This document shows positions 22,149 to 33,300 of a stretch of 64,000 nt of DNA, piece by piece. The translations under genes were made by a program, and so were the position numbers. Location of the stretch: positions 310,001-374,000 of the forward strand of contig NOKP01000002.1 in NCBI GenBank assembly GCA_002682825.1. Reading direction: 5' to 3'. The stretch is from Neonectria sp. B-13. Lineage: Eukaryota; Ascomycota; Sordariomycetes; Hypocreales; Nectriaceae. The notes below the pieces were generated by a model, which worked only from the letters and a program-made list of their open reading frames with translations, was not told the origin of the DNA and did not search any database. Positions within the stretch are counted from its first letter, which is position 1. Every line of letters begins with the position of its first letter.

Positions 22149-23612
22149 TTATTTCTCACGTTGATATTCCGGCCCCTCTTCTCCAGCTCGCCATTTGTAT
22201 TTGCTTCCTGGATGATCCTCCGGCAATCGTTTGGAGCCAATAAACACCTCTCTTGCTGTCGCGCCCTCCCTCTCAACCTTGGACCTAAATATTCCTCGGC
22301 GTCTGAGTTCAGGTAGTAGAAACTCGATGATGTCTTCAAAGCTTCCAGGATTAGTAACGTGAGCCACGTTGAACCCATCCACATCGGCCAGCTCAATCCA
22401 CCGCTCCAAATCGTCTGCGACAGTGGTTGGACTACCCAGGACTTTCGCTTGAAGGCCCCCAACACTAAGATATTCAATGATTCGACGCTTCGTCCATGGA
22501 AGATTTTCCGTTCCAGGGACACTGTCGGACCATCGCCGAACAATAGATTGAACGCGGGGCGATTCAACAACGCGGAAGTCATCATCATCTGAGTAACCAG
22601 AGAGGTCGATCCCAGTCCATCCGCCGAATAGAGCCAGAGCACCCTCTTCGTCCGCGTACTTCAGGTAATCTTCACGCTTGGCCTCGGCCTCTTCGTCAGT
22701 TGCCGCAATGATGATGTTGATTCCCACAATGACCTTGATGTGGTTCGGGTCTCTTCCCTCCTTAGCTGCGATACTGCGAATGTTGTCCACGGTGCGACGG
22801 ACGACCTCAGGAGTCTGACCACCAACGAAAATGGCTTCACCGTGTTTCCCACCGAAGCCATTTCCAGCCTCCGACACACCTGCTTGGAATAGAAAGGGAG
22901 TGCGCTGTGGAGAAGGTTCGCAAAAGTGAGGTCCTGGGACCTGGAAGTATTTTCCTTTGTGATTAATCTTGCGAACTCCATCCTTGGCGATGTATACACC
23001 CTGTTCGCGGTCTGCGAGAACAGCATCATCTCGGAAGCTTCCTTCCCACAACTTGTAGAGCACCTCCAAGTACTCGTGAGCAATTGCATATCTCTCGTCG
23101 TGGGGAATTTGCTCGTCGAGCCCATGATTGCGGGCTGCGCTATCCAGATACGATGTGACAATGTTCCATGCGAGGCGGCCTTCGCTAAGATGATCAACAG
23201 TTGAGAGCCGCCGAGCTAGTGAATATGGCTTCTCATAGGTCAAACTGGCGGTGACGCCAAAAATGAGGTTCTTTGTCGCGGCCGCCATGGCTGGGACCAG
23301 ATACAACGGATCATTGACCGGGAATTGGGCGCCTGAACCGAGGGCTGGGACGACATTTTCAGGACCCTTGTACACATCGTACGGGCCGAGGGTATCGGCA
23401 ATGAACATGGCATGGAAGTCAGCCTTGTCGAGTAGTTGGGCTAGTTCGACCCAAAACGACAGCTTCGTATACTGGTCTGTCTTGTTGCGTGGATGCCGCC
23501 AGAGCCCTGGGGCCAAGTGTCCCGGGGTATTCATGACAAAAGCATTGAGGATGATTTGCTTCTTGCTCCTTGGTGCCGATTCAGTTTGTGGGTTCTCATT
23601 TTTGCTTGCCAT
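22149..23612 (-). CDS. FMN-dependent monooxygenase, NtaA/SnaA/DszA type (luciferase-like fold)
   Basis: Single exon of 487 residues from the ATG at 23612; the frame stays open further upstream, but that part has no family similarity. The N-terminus LNAFVMNTPGHLAPGLWRHP and the later YSLARRLSTVDHLSEGRLAWN stretch are typical of the nitrilotriacetate monooxygenase component A subgroup of bacterial-luciferase-like flavoenzymes. Members use FMNH2 supplied by a separate reductase and oxygen to cleave C-N or C-S bonds of small compounds. No reductase is encoded nearby. It is divergently transcribed from the urea-type symporter, which suggests use of nitrogen-containing compounds. Substrate unknown. 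Confidence 0.9.
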   Translation of the reverse strand: MASKNENPQTESAPRSKKQIILNAFVMNTPGHLAPGLWRHPRNKTDQYTKLSFWVELAQLLDKADFHAMFIADTLGPYDVYKGPENVVPALGSGAQFPVNDPLYLVPAMAAATKNLIFGVTASLTYEKPYSLARRLSTVDHLSEGRLAWNIVTSYLDSAARNHGLDEQIPHDERYAIAHEYLEVLYKLWEGSFRDDAVLADREQGVYIAKDGVRKINHKGKYFQVPGPHFCEPSPQRTPFLFQAGVSEAGNGFGGKHGEAIFVGGQTPEVVRRTVDNIRSIAAKEGRDPNHIKVIVGINIIIAATDEEAEAKREDYLKYADEEGALALFGGWTGIDLSGYSDDDDFRVVESPRVQSIVRRWSDSVPGTENLPWTKRRIIEYLSVGGLQAKVLGSPTTVADDLERWIELADVDGFNVAHVTNPGSFEDIIEFLLPELRRRGIFRSKVEREGATAREVFIGSKRLPEDHPGSKYKWRAGEEGPEYQREK

Positions 23613-24578
23613 CGTGAAGATTCGTGACGTTCCGAAAAGAACAAGACTCTTCGAATGTGACTTGATGAAGAACAGGTGCAGGCTGGGTGATTTTTGCCGA
23701 GGGAAACTGGAGGAACAAACCCTCGGCTGGTGAGAATGATGTGCGGGTGTTATCTCCGTAATACGATTTGCAAGATTCTTGGCACTGATTACAGCAACCG
23801 CAAATGAAGAAACCTCATTGGGCGACTTTGAGGCTACGTGGGATCGTCGCATTGCATCATTGCTCGCAATTGAACGTGATGTGGAGTAGAAGCCGATGTC
23901 GCTTCCACAATTGTGTCGCACCACATCATAATTACCCTCCCTGATATGAACTCATATGGTATATCCGGGTTACCTGGGCCTGAATGAGCTTAAAATATTA
24001 GGTCTCAGGTCAGCCCGTTTTGTGTTCACTCGACGACAATGCAGTAGAAGGAGAAACAGTGTCATCGCGGTAGGAAGTGTAAGTTGGAGTTTAGAAACGA
24101 ATTTCACTCCTTCTTCGATCAGTGAAATAAGGTGTAAAATTAAGCACCTTAGCGTAGACATCTACCACGTTATCATGCAGCTATGCGACCTTGCGGCCAA
24201 GTAGTCGGGGATAGTGGATGTGCATACCACAGAAGTTTATGAGCGATGCTATTCCCGCCGGTTTTCACGCTCGGTCGGCAGATAACCACAACAAACGCCA
24301 TCGGTTTCTAGCCGTATGAAACCTGCAATCCCTGCAATACCACCCAACGTGATGCGGAGGAACGAAGGTGTGAGAATAAAATGGGCCTTTTTGTGCCGAA
24401 CTGCCGGAAGGAGATCTGATAGTGGGTAACGGCGAAGGAGATGAAATATAAGAAGATGACGGTAAAAGTAATAACGAGTTTTCATCCGTTGATATGATTC
24501 TTGAAGCTTTTCTTGCTTGGACGTATGACTGAAAGCCTGCTTTTCTGACTATCCTAACTTCTGTCTCCAACAGCATCA
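23613..24578. promoter_or_regulatory. Divergent promoter region of the NtaA-type and DUR3-type genes
   Basis: A 966-bp spacer between two divergent ATGs. It contains five GATA cores, the minimal motif of AreA-type nitrogen regulators: TTATC at 23750 and 24170, GATAG at 24210 and 24418, and GATAA at 24281. This number is only slightly above chance for the length, so nitrogen control is suggested by gene content rather than shown. Confidence 0.35.
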
Positions 24579-26884
24579 ATGTCCGTGCAGTTGGGTGTGT
24601 CAGGGGTGACCCTGATCCCACAAGCGACGGGCTATGGCATGCTCATAGGCTTAGGAGTGGCATTCTGCGGAGTGATCCTGGGCGGTGTCAAGATACAGAA
24701 AAAATATCTCTCAGAAGACTCGGGAACCTCTGAGATGTTTATGGTTGCGAACCGTTCGGTTGGCACCGGCCTGACAGCTTCAGCCGTCTTTTCATCATGG
24801 ATGTGGATCAACGAGACGGTCTTCTCGGCGGCAATGTGTTACAAGTTCGGGCTGGCCGTTCCATTCGTACGTCTCATCTCTGAAGTGTTAACTAATCGTG
24901 CGAAAATGAAGTTGCTGACAGAGATGACTAGTGGTGGGCCACTGGGCTTTGTTTCCAGATTGCCCTGATGGCGGCACTGGGTGTCCTCGCAAAGATCAGA
25001 GTTCCATATGCCCACACATCCTTGGAGATCATTCGAATGCGTTACGGGACCATTGGTCACATCGTGTTTATTTTTCTAAACATAACAAATAATGTTTTCG
25101 GATGCGCGTCTATGATTCTCACAGGCTCGCAGCTGATCTTTGGCATTTCTGGGATGCACTTCGTTGCTGCAACTATTCTCATTCCCTTGGGAGGTATGTG
25201 TTCGATAACAACCAATAACTGTTTTATATCTAACGAAGCGTTAGTGGTCTTATATACGGCTGTGGGTGGATTGAAGGCGACTTTCCTCACCGATTATTTG
25301 CATACTCTGATTGCATTGATCCTCATCATCTACTTCACCCTCAGTGTTGTAACGCACGATGCTGTTGGAGGTCTTGGGGGACTTTATGACAAGGTCGTGG
25401 CTACGGCGTCTGAAAACATGATCGATGGAAACTACAAGGGATCTCTTCTAACAATGAAGTCACGAGACGCCGTCATTTGGGGATTGATCCTCAAGTTCGG
25501 AAACTTGGCCCTCGTAGTCATGGTAAGTTCAACCCTGTTCAACCTCTTTATCACCGCCCTGTTGCTGACTTTCGGAAAGGACACTGCATTTTGGCAAAAG
25601 TCATTTGCGACTGAAGTCAAAGCGACAGTTCCCGGTTACAATCTGGCTGCAGTAGCAATCTTCGGGATCCCTTGGGGTCTTGGGACTGTATTCGGGTTGA
25701 CTGCCAGAGCGCTACACAACACACCCATCTTCCCGACTTACCCGGGCGATCTTACGTTGGCGCAAGTCAACGCTGGTTTCGTCATGCCGTACACTATTAA
25801 AGCCCTGATTGGTGATCAAGGCGTCGTTGTATTTCTTGTGCTTCTCTTCATGGCGTTGACGAGCACCGTGTCCTCCTCCATGATTGCCGTCAGCAGCATC
25901 ATGTCATTCGATGTCTATAAGACCTACATCAACCCAAAGGCATCAGACAAGAAGCTTCTTCGTGTAAGCCATCTTGCAGTGGTTTTCCATGGCATATTCA
26001 TCACTGCCGTCTCATTGGCCCTGAATTACGGCGGTGCGAACATGACCTGGATTGGTTACTTCCGTCCAATTCTCTCTTGTCCTGGCATCATCCCGTTGGC
26101 TCTAACGCTCTGTTGGTCGGGCCAGACTCAACTGGCAGCTGTTGTCTCGCCAATTCTCGGATTCTTCACTGGGTTGGGCATCTGGCTTGGAACAGCGCAA
26201 TCGATTTACGGAGAGATCAACATGACAACAACCGGAGCGAGCTTGCCGGCCCTGTATGGAGCTATTGGGTCATTTTTCTCGCCTGCGTTGTATTCCGTCC
26301 TGCTCTCGCAATACCGTCCCTACAAATTCGATTGGCGAGAATTTCTTCGCATTGAGCTCGCTGAGGAAGCGCAAGTTCTCAACACAAGCCACCAAGATGG
26401 GGAAAAGCAGCATGAGGGCGATAACGCATCGCCTGATGGCCAAAATCATACTTCCAGGGATATATCTGCCGTCTCTGCTTCTTCGGGCGTGTCCGATACA
26501 GAAAACGAGGCAGGAAATACCGATAACGAGAAGTCGCAAGACCCCGTTACCGTCACCAGTCCCTCGACGCTCAGTCTGGACGACATTCAACATCCATTCG
26601 ACGCTGCCACACTGCGGCATCTACGGAGATGGTATCGTATTGCATGGGCCATGTTCGCCGGCATAGTACTTGTAACCTTTGTTCTCTGGCCCATGCCGCT
26701 CTACCGAGACTACATTTTCAGTAAGTCGTTTTTCAAGAGTTGGACAACGGTCGCAATTATCTGGCAGTTTTTTGCATTCTTTGCCGTGGTGGTTTATCCC
26801 TTGTACGACGGACGACACGAGATTCTGAAGAGTGTGCAGGGCGCCTGGAAGGATGGAAGACGAGTCTTCACCTCAAGAAAATAG
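24579..26884 (+). CDS. DUR3-type urea/sodium:solute symporter
   Basis: Four exons (24579-24866, 24932-25193, 25245-25522, 25580-26884) give 710 residues, the usual size of fungal urea transporters. Splicing restores the SSS-family core: PFWWATGLCFQIALM at the first junction, PLGVVLYTAVGGLKATF at the second and VVMDTAFWQKSFATEVKATV at the third. About 14-15 membrane helices can be followed, with a hydrophilic Ser/Asp-rich cytosolic loop near residues 530-600 before the last two helices. DUR3 proteins carry urea, and sometimes polyamines or allantoin-like compounds, across the plasma membrane. The third intron is 57 nt, a multiple of three, without a stop. An acceptor-like CAG just before the ATG may mark a 5' UTR intron. 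Confidence 0.9.
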
Positions 26885-27058
26885 ATACAACAATCTAAAC
26901 TCGAGATGAATGTGAAAGAACGACTAGGACATAAGCCACACTTTATATACTTCTTCCCCCTTACATTCTTATTTGCTTCATTACTTTTTAACATTGTTTT
27001 TTTGTCACCGATTATCATGTGCAGTTTCTCACGGATCCATTCCCCGTATTTCTCGCCA
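26885..27058. other. 3' flank shared with a segment at ~36.35-36.52 kb
   Basis: The stretch from about 26940 to 27110 resembles 36345-36520: both have a TTYCCCCTTA-AATTCTTA-TTGCTTC tract, a CCATTCCGTA-like block and then an AAAATGCCAGCATGARGCG block. It is an old duplication covering the 3' flank and end of the decayed gene that follows. Confidence 0.5.
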
Positions 27059-27800
27059 CTACGTCACAAGTTGCAAAATGCCAGCATGAAGCGCAGGCGT
27101 TCCTACAGTTGTCACCAACGCGGCTGCGTCAATTTCCGTTTCATTTACCCGAAAGTTTTTCGCATAGACAGTCTCGCTGGCATTGAAATAGATGACTGGG
27201 AGGTAAACGTTGTCTCCCAAATCACTCGCCACCACGTACGGCAGGTCTGAAGGTTCTTCAGAGCTCGAGGTGGTGAAGTCATCGATGACCGAGGCAAAGA
27301 CCATCGACTACGAAGTTTTCGGCACCTCGCCGGGTTTATGAAGCCGCAGGCGCAAAACTCCAGACTCTAGAAAAGGATCGTGATATCAGTGGAGGAAGCG
27401 ACCGTGCGAGTCTCCAAAGTCGAAGACGCCCGACGGGTCTGTTGCGAACCAGCCGGACCACTCCTTTGCCTTACCCTCCTCGGGGACTTTGTTGTCCGCC
27501 ACGGCATACATATTCGCATTGTGCGAGTAGCGAAGCCAGAAGGATGCTCTTCATCGCGCGTAGTTATTTTGGACAAGATAAGGGACATGGTAGGAAATAT
27601 CACAGGAGGGACAAACGCACAGCACACTGTCCTTATTAACAACACCAAAGCTCTAGCTAAAGAATACTCACGTCCATAGCTTGATTAGGGAGAATACTAA
27701 ATGCCCCCCACTGGAGGAACGGGTTCATGATCGCCGCCAAGCCACCAAACACCATTAGGTCAGTCCGTGTCGCCGGGTTCCTGTCATGGGTATTCGCTAA
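27059..27800 (-). pseudogene. Decayed gene of unknown family
   Basis: On the minus strand one reading frame continues from about 27560 to 27059 but is broken by TGA at 27388-27386 and TAG at 27312-27310. Before the first stop it reads like protein (a YSHNANMYAVADN block and a DPSGVFDFGDSHGRFLH block), and after the second it continues with a VFASVIDDF block to the terminal TAG. A further upstream block near 27775-27690 contains FGGLAAIMNPFLQWGAF and could be an earlier exon. The breaks fit Trp-to-stop and Gln-to-stop transitions. I do not recognise the family. A short piece of the same tail recurs at 36483-36690. If the TGA is a genuine end, a shorter product is possible. Confidence 0.45.
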
Positions 27801-28132
27801 TTGGTCGCCAGTGTGTTAGATCATGGAATATCAACTCTCCGGCATCCCACGTGCTACAAATCACCACTTGTCACAGGCTGGCGCCACAAAGCTCCAAATG
27901 AGTTTCCTCCAACTCGCCCACTAGCAAGTCAATCCCGCGACTACAAAACAGCCACCCATCACTCTCCAATTTATTTGCTAATTATTACTGCGAAGTGCCG
28001 GAGGTGTCTACAGCTTTTCATGCGAGCCAGCAAGAACATATACTCTCACAAGTTTGTCCAGTGTAGTGGTCAACTCAACGGCCCAGGCTCTGGCAGATTG
28101 GTGGTATACGGCTAGCAATCAGGAATAGTAAA
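27801..28132. other. Intergenic spacer
   Basis: About 330 bases upstream of the ChrA gene. A small plus-strand frame (27801-28115) overlaps it but shows no features of a real gene. Confidence 0.4.
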
Positions 28133-29912
28133 ATGGCGATCCAGCGGTCGGCAAGACTCAATACTGCGAACCTGGGCGACCGGTTCTGGAACACCATTCG
28201 GGAGAATTGGTATCTTGGTTTTACTTCCTTCGGGGGACCGCCGGTCCACTTCAAGATCGTGAGTGACCCTACTGCCCCCGGAACGATCGTGTCCTGTTCT
28301 CAACAGCCAAGTAGCCAAATCCCCTGCTACCCCGGCTGAGCTGGATGGGAGCAATGGCAATACACAGCCGATGACTAATAGTATTCGGCGGTAGTTTCAC
28401 GACAAATTTGTCACCAAGCTTTCATGGATCGATGAGCAAGTGGTAGGACCAGATTGAATCTTGACTGGGAACTTTGTTGCTGAAGTAGTACAGTACCAAG
28501 AGCTGTTCAGTGTCTGCCAGGCATTCTCAGGCCCTGGCAGCACTAAGATGCATTATTGCATCAACCTTCTCCACGACGGCTTCCTTCCTGCTCTCCTCGG
28601 CTTCCTCCTTTGGAGGTACGTGTCTGTCGAGTGATTTTAACAGTAAAATGCTAACACATAGGTTCCAATAAGTCTACCCGGAGCTCTGGGAATGTTTGGG
28701 CTTTCCATCGGAGTCTCCAACATTGGCGAATCCCTCCCTCGAGCCGTCTATGCTCTTCTGTCCGGTCTCAATGCTGCTACTGTCGGCATTATCGTTCTCG
28801 CGGCCGTCCAGCTATCTGAGAAGGCCATCACTGACACGACGACCCGTATCCTGGTTTTTCTCGGGGCCGCAGCCGGCATGATGTACAATTCGCTCTGGTA
28901 TTTTCCGTTGTTGATGTTTCTGGCTGGCGTTGCGACCGTTGTTCATGACTTTCACTGGCTCCATGGCCCTCTCAAAGTCATCGCTGCGAGCTTTCAGAAG
29001 AAGACCAAGCAGTCTCGGAATGCATCAGAAGAGGGTATTGAGATGCAAACCCAACAAGAAGCCGCCACCAGAAAAGGTCACGAGGAATCCAATGCAGATA
29101 CTGGCCCGTCCAGCCACAGCAGAGACGGTAACCGGTCGAGGAACATAGTAGATGAGGGTGGCACCCTCCCGCTTACCGAACGTGAAGCATCCACAGCCGA
29201 AGAACAGTCTCGGGTTATACCTCAAGAACGGCGCCTCAACATCAGCTGGAAGTTTGGACTGCTGCTTATTGTCCTCTTTCTGCTCTCTTTTACCATCGTC
29301 ATTGTTCTGCGTGGTACTTTACCGCACAAATCACGTCTATACAGCCTCTTCGCCAACATGTACCTCGCGGGTACTATAATCTTTGGTGGTGGACCGGTCG
29401 TGATCCCGCTGCTCCGGGAATATATTGTCGCCGAAAACTGGGTTAGCCCTCGAGATTTCTTAATCGGGCTCGCCCTCATCCAAGCCTTCCCAGGACCAAA
29501 CTTCAACTTCGCGATTTATCTTGGCAGCCTGACTGCTATCAATGGTGGATATAATTCCGCTGCCGGCGCAGCCCTCGGGTTTCTAGGAATCTTCATCCCC
29601 GGTCTGCTCACGGTACACGGGACCATGGGTGTCTGGAGTGCGATACGAGGGTGGAGGTGGGTCAAGTCGTCCCTCAGAGGAGTCAATGCGGCTGCCGTGG
29701 GTCTCATCTACACTGCAGTATATCGCCTTTGGCAGATCGGCCACATCGATGAAGGTTTCCAGCAGGGCACTAGCTTGGCTACGGATCCTTGGTGGGTCGT
29801 TGTGACAGCCACGAGCTATGTGGGTGGCTATTGGTTTCGAGTGAGCCCGCCCGTGGCGATTGTCATGGGAGCCGCCATGGGTCTGATTTGGTACGGGGTC
29901 ATCTCGGACTAA
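28133..29912 (+). CDS. ChrA-family chromate ion transporter
   Basis: Four exons (28133-28258, 28395-28442, 28494-28615, 28673-29912) give 511 residues, with a 16-codon second exon. The protein has two CHR domains, each opening with the family motif: WYLGFTSFGGPPVHF at the N-terminus and MYLAGTIIFGGGPVVIPLL in the second half. The spliced part restores KFVTKLSWIDEQVYQELFSV and the proline/glycine-rich LSGPGSTKM-type segment. A charged loop of ~130 residues separates the halves. ChrA proteins export chromate in bacteria; the substrate of fungal members is less certain and could be another oxyanion such as sulfate. It is convergent with the Ca2+ ATPase. Confidence 0.88.
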
Positions 29913-30242
29913 GGAACAGGACTAGTTTCGTTCTGAATTGGCATGTCTCAGCTGTAGCGTAGCAAGAGAGAAAGGTCCTCCCATCCGAAGGAAGCCTTAA
30001 ATAGCTTTGAAGAGCCACTTGTCCTGGTATGGCTGCCTTATGCTAAGAGACTTGTTGAGCTGTGTTAAGGCTTAAGTGAGTCTAGGGTCGGTCATAGCAA
30101 ACTACTGTGATGCTGAATTGTCCATTCGACACAATGTTGGGCAATTACCATGGGTCTGTGCCCGCTTTATACATTCAGCTTCATGTTAGGCAATCTTTCT
30201 AAGTCAATATCTAGCCAAGGCTAATCTCCATGCACTTTGTCT

Positions 30243-30270
30243 AAAATCAACCCATTTTATGGTTGATTTT
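30243..30270. repeat. Perfect inverted repeat, 10-bp arms, 8-nt loop
   Basis: Arms AAAATCAACC (30243-30252) and GGTTGATTTT (30261-30270) are exact complements. Being between two converging 3' ends, it may shape 3' ends of both transcripts or be part of a decayed palindromic element. Confidence 0.7.
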
Positions 30271-30290
30271 CCTACCTGTAATAAAAGCTT

Positions 30291-30315
30291 GTTTACTATT
30301 AGCAAGAAAGTAAAC
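30291..30315. repeat. Perfect inverted repeat, 7-bp arms, 11-nt loop
   Basis: Arms GTTTACT (30291-30297) and AGTAAAC (30309-30315) are exact complements and lie 20 bp after the first hairpin, ~36 bp beyond the ATPase stop codon. Confidence 0.6.
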
Positions 30316-30350
30316 TCTATTGCTTTAGTAACTTATTGATCAACTAGATT

Positions 30351-33300
30351 CTATAGCTCTCCGTGGTTAGATACAGGACGCTCTGTCGGGGACAAACCCC
30401 CAACACTCGCAGCCATAACTCCTGGCATACCCACCACTGAAAGCATGGGCGAGATCGGTGGCCGATTTGACGAACGAGATGACCCTCTTCTGCTCCCATT
30501 TCTCGATCTCGACACTGAACGACGCGGATGAATCATCAAGTCACGCGATCTCGCTAGAGCTTCGCTCAGCGCTCTGATTCGACCGCCCCTAACTTTTGTC
30601 AAGAACTCCAGATCATCTCTGATTCCAAAAAGTATGGCATCGACATCGTAGTTCTCAGCATCGAAGACTGGTGACTGTTCGTCCATATTCTTCGCTTTCC
30701 GATGAAACCGCAGCCAAGTTGGCCAGTGGTGTTTGATAGATTGAACGGATCTTTCGATGATGGAGTCGGGGAACAATCGGATAAGAACACCAATGGGGAT
30801 AGAGCAAAACCCTATCACAACGGACATTACCCATTGTTTTCCATTCAACTGGACGACGACAAAAGCATCCCCCCCAAAAAAGATGATGATAAGCTGGCCA
30901 ATGACCATGATACTCATCATCAACATGAACAAGTAATTGTGTTGCAGCCCTTCAAATATGTTGAGCTGATTATCGATGCGACGGCTGTTGACCAGCTTGA
31001 AGATCTGCATGAAGACAAAGACATTGAAGATCAGGGTCCTCAGCTCAGTCTCTGGATAGCCAAAAAGGCTCGGTCCAGCGAACCACAAGACAAAGCAGAC
31101 AACCAACTGGAAGGTTGATTGCCCAATGATCATCTTCCACATGGGAAGCGTGATCATCGGCGCGTTTCTTAGCTCGGGCTTTCGGTGGAGGAGACTTTCG
31201 GTCGGCGGATCGGTAGCGAGAGCGAGCGCGGCGAAGGTATCCATGATGAGGTTCACCCACAGAAGCTGAATGGCGTTTAGGACCGACGTTTCTTTATCAT
31301 CTGAAACGGCTGAAACGAACGTAATAATAACGGCTGTGATATTGACAGTGAGCTGAAACTGTAGGAACTTCTTGACGGCGTCGTTGATAGCGCGGCCCCA
31401 CGAAAGGGCCTTGACGATGGACGAGAAGTTGTCGTCCATGAGTATGATATCAGAAGCCTCCTTGGCCACTTCGGTGCCGGTGATGCCCATGGAGAAACCA
31501 ACATCGGCTGCTTTGAGAGCCGGGGCGTCGTTTGTTCCGTCTCCAGTCACTGCAACAATCTCCCCGAGGCTCCTCAGCGTCTTGACGAGGATGCGCTTGT
31601 CTTCGGGGCTCGTCCTGGCGAGCACGCGAAGGTCTCTGACAGTAGCTGCTCGGTCGGATTCATTGAGCTGACGAAACTCCAGCCCTTCCATTACCAGGCC
31701 TTGGTCGCCCTGCTTGAGGATGCCACATTCTCGAGCAATGGCTCTCGCCGTTTCGACGTTGTCGCCCGTCACCATCTTCACCGCGACCGACGCAGTGTGG
31801 CAATCCATCACAGCTTTGATAACGCTCTTTCTAACAGGGTCTTGGATGCCGACAACGCCTATCCAGGTCATAGCTTGAAAGACGTCGTCGAGCTCCACGA
31901 TATCGGAGCCGGACTCGTTGTGGTTCTTGGTTTTCTCGGGTGGCCACTGTCCGAAATCACGGTATGCCAGGGCGAGGGTTCGAAGGGAATGAGTTGCGTA
32001 GCCAAATATGACATGTCTGATGTCTTCCTTGTGTAAGTCTGACAGAGGTACCGAGGCCAACGACTTCGTGGGGTTGCCGAGAGTGTTCACACATTGGCCC
32101 AAAACGATCTCCGGCGCCCCTTTAATAAATAGCCGATAATTCTTACCCCTTTCAGCGGTTGCATCCTTCGACAGCTGTATGGCAGCTCCCATGCACTTGC
32201 GCTTGGAGTTGAATGGGAATAGCTGCTTAACTGGGTGGTTGGCGCGCTCTATCTCGAGAAGACCGAGAGCGAAATATCGGCGGGCCCAATCCAACAACGC
32301 AGATTCTGTTTTTGTGCCGACAAAGATTTGTTTTCCGTTCTCCTCTCCCTCGAAGGCTGTGGTATTCACAGCAATAGCTGTCTTGAGAAGATCTTGATAC
32401 TGTGCATCCAGCTTGGACGAAAGTTGGCTCATCGAAACTTGTTCCGCCGGCTCCCTTTCCTCCCATTGACTGACCGAGCTTTTCGTGGCCGCGTGGGTTT
32501 CGCCTTCTTCTGAAGCCCGTCTGCTGCTTTCAATTTGGGGACCAAAATTTCCATCGCCAAACCGAAATCGGCCACCCCTTCCCAGGGCTCCCGAGATGAC
32601 TGTCATGACATTTTCCGTTAGCGTTCCCGTCTTATCGGAACAGATGACCGTTGCGTTTCCCATGGTCTCGCATGACTGCAAGTGGCGAACGAGGTTGTTC
32701 TCTTTCGTCATTCGTTTTGTAGCAAACGCCAATGATAGCGTCACGGCTAAAGGCAGGCCTTCGGGAACGGCAACGACGATGATAGTGATAGAGGTGATGA
32801 GAATCTGCAAGAAGCTCTGTCCCTTTTCTTCTGGGCTACTATCGTTATTAGGCAGTCGAACGAGGTACTCAATAAAGAGCACGAGAAAAAGGAAGCCGCC
32901 GGCTGCACTTCCGAGCTTTGCAATGTAGCCTAGACAGAAGAGTCAATCGTATTCCAAATATCCCGTTTATTCATCGCAGGGCCAGATATAATGAGGTACT
33001 TTTCGGAACTGACCTGCCAAAACATTGAGTTTGGACTGTAGAGGAGTAAGTCCAGGGTCGTCGCGAATTGACATCATGGTTCTGCCGTGACTCGAGTTTC
33101 TGCCGACCGCCGTCACGAGAAAGGATCCCACTCCATCAAGAACTTTGGCCCCAGAGATAATGAACGGGTCGAGTTTCTTGAGTTTTGGTGCCTCTTCGCG
33201 GAGGAGCAAACGCAGTACATCATCTGCTGGCACTTTCTTGATCAGGTCGGACTCGCCCGTTGCGGAAGACTCATCACAGCTGAGGTTGTGGCCGTCGATG

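Larger units (their letters stand above)
29913..30350. other. Convergent intergenic region with two perfect hairpins
   Basis: 438 bases between two converging genes. It holds the two inverted repeats listed separately and no open frame. Confidence 0.5.

Noticed and set aside
23613..24578. GATA-site cluster as evidence of AreA control
   Set aside because: Five GATAA/GATAG cores in 966 bp is close to the number expected by chance, so it is noted but not claimed.
27801..28115. Plus-strand frame of 104 codons before the ChrA gene
   Set aside because: No protein-family features; it ends in the ChrA promoter region.
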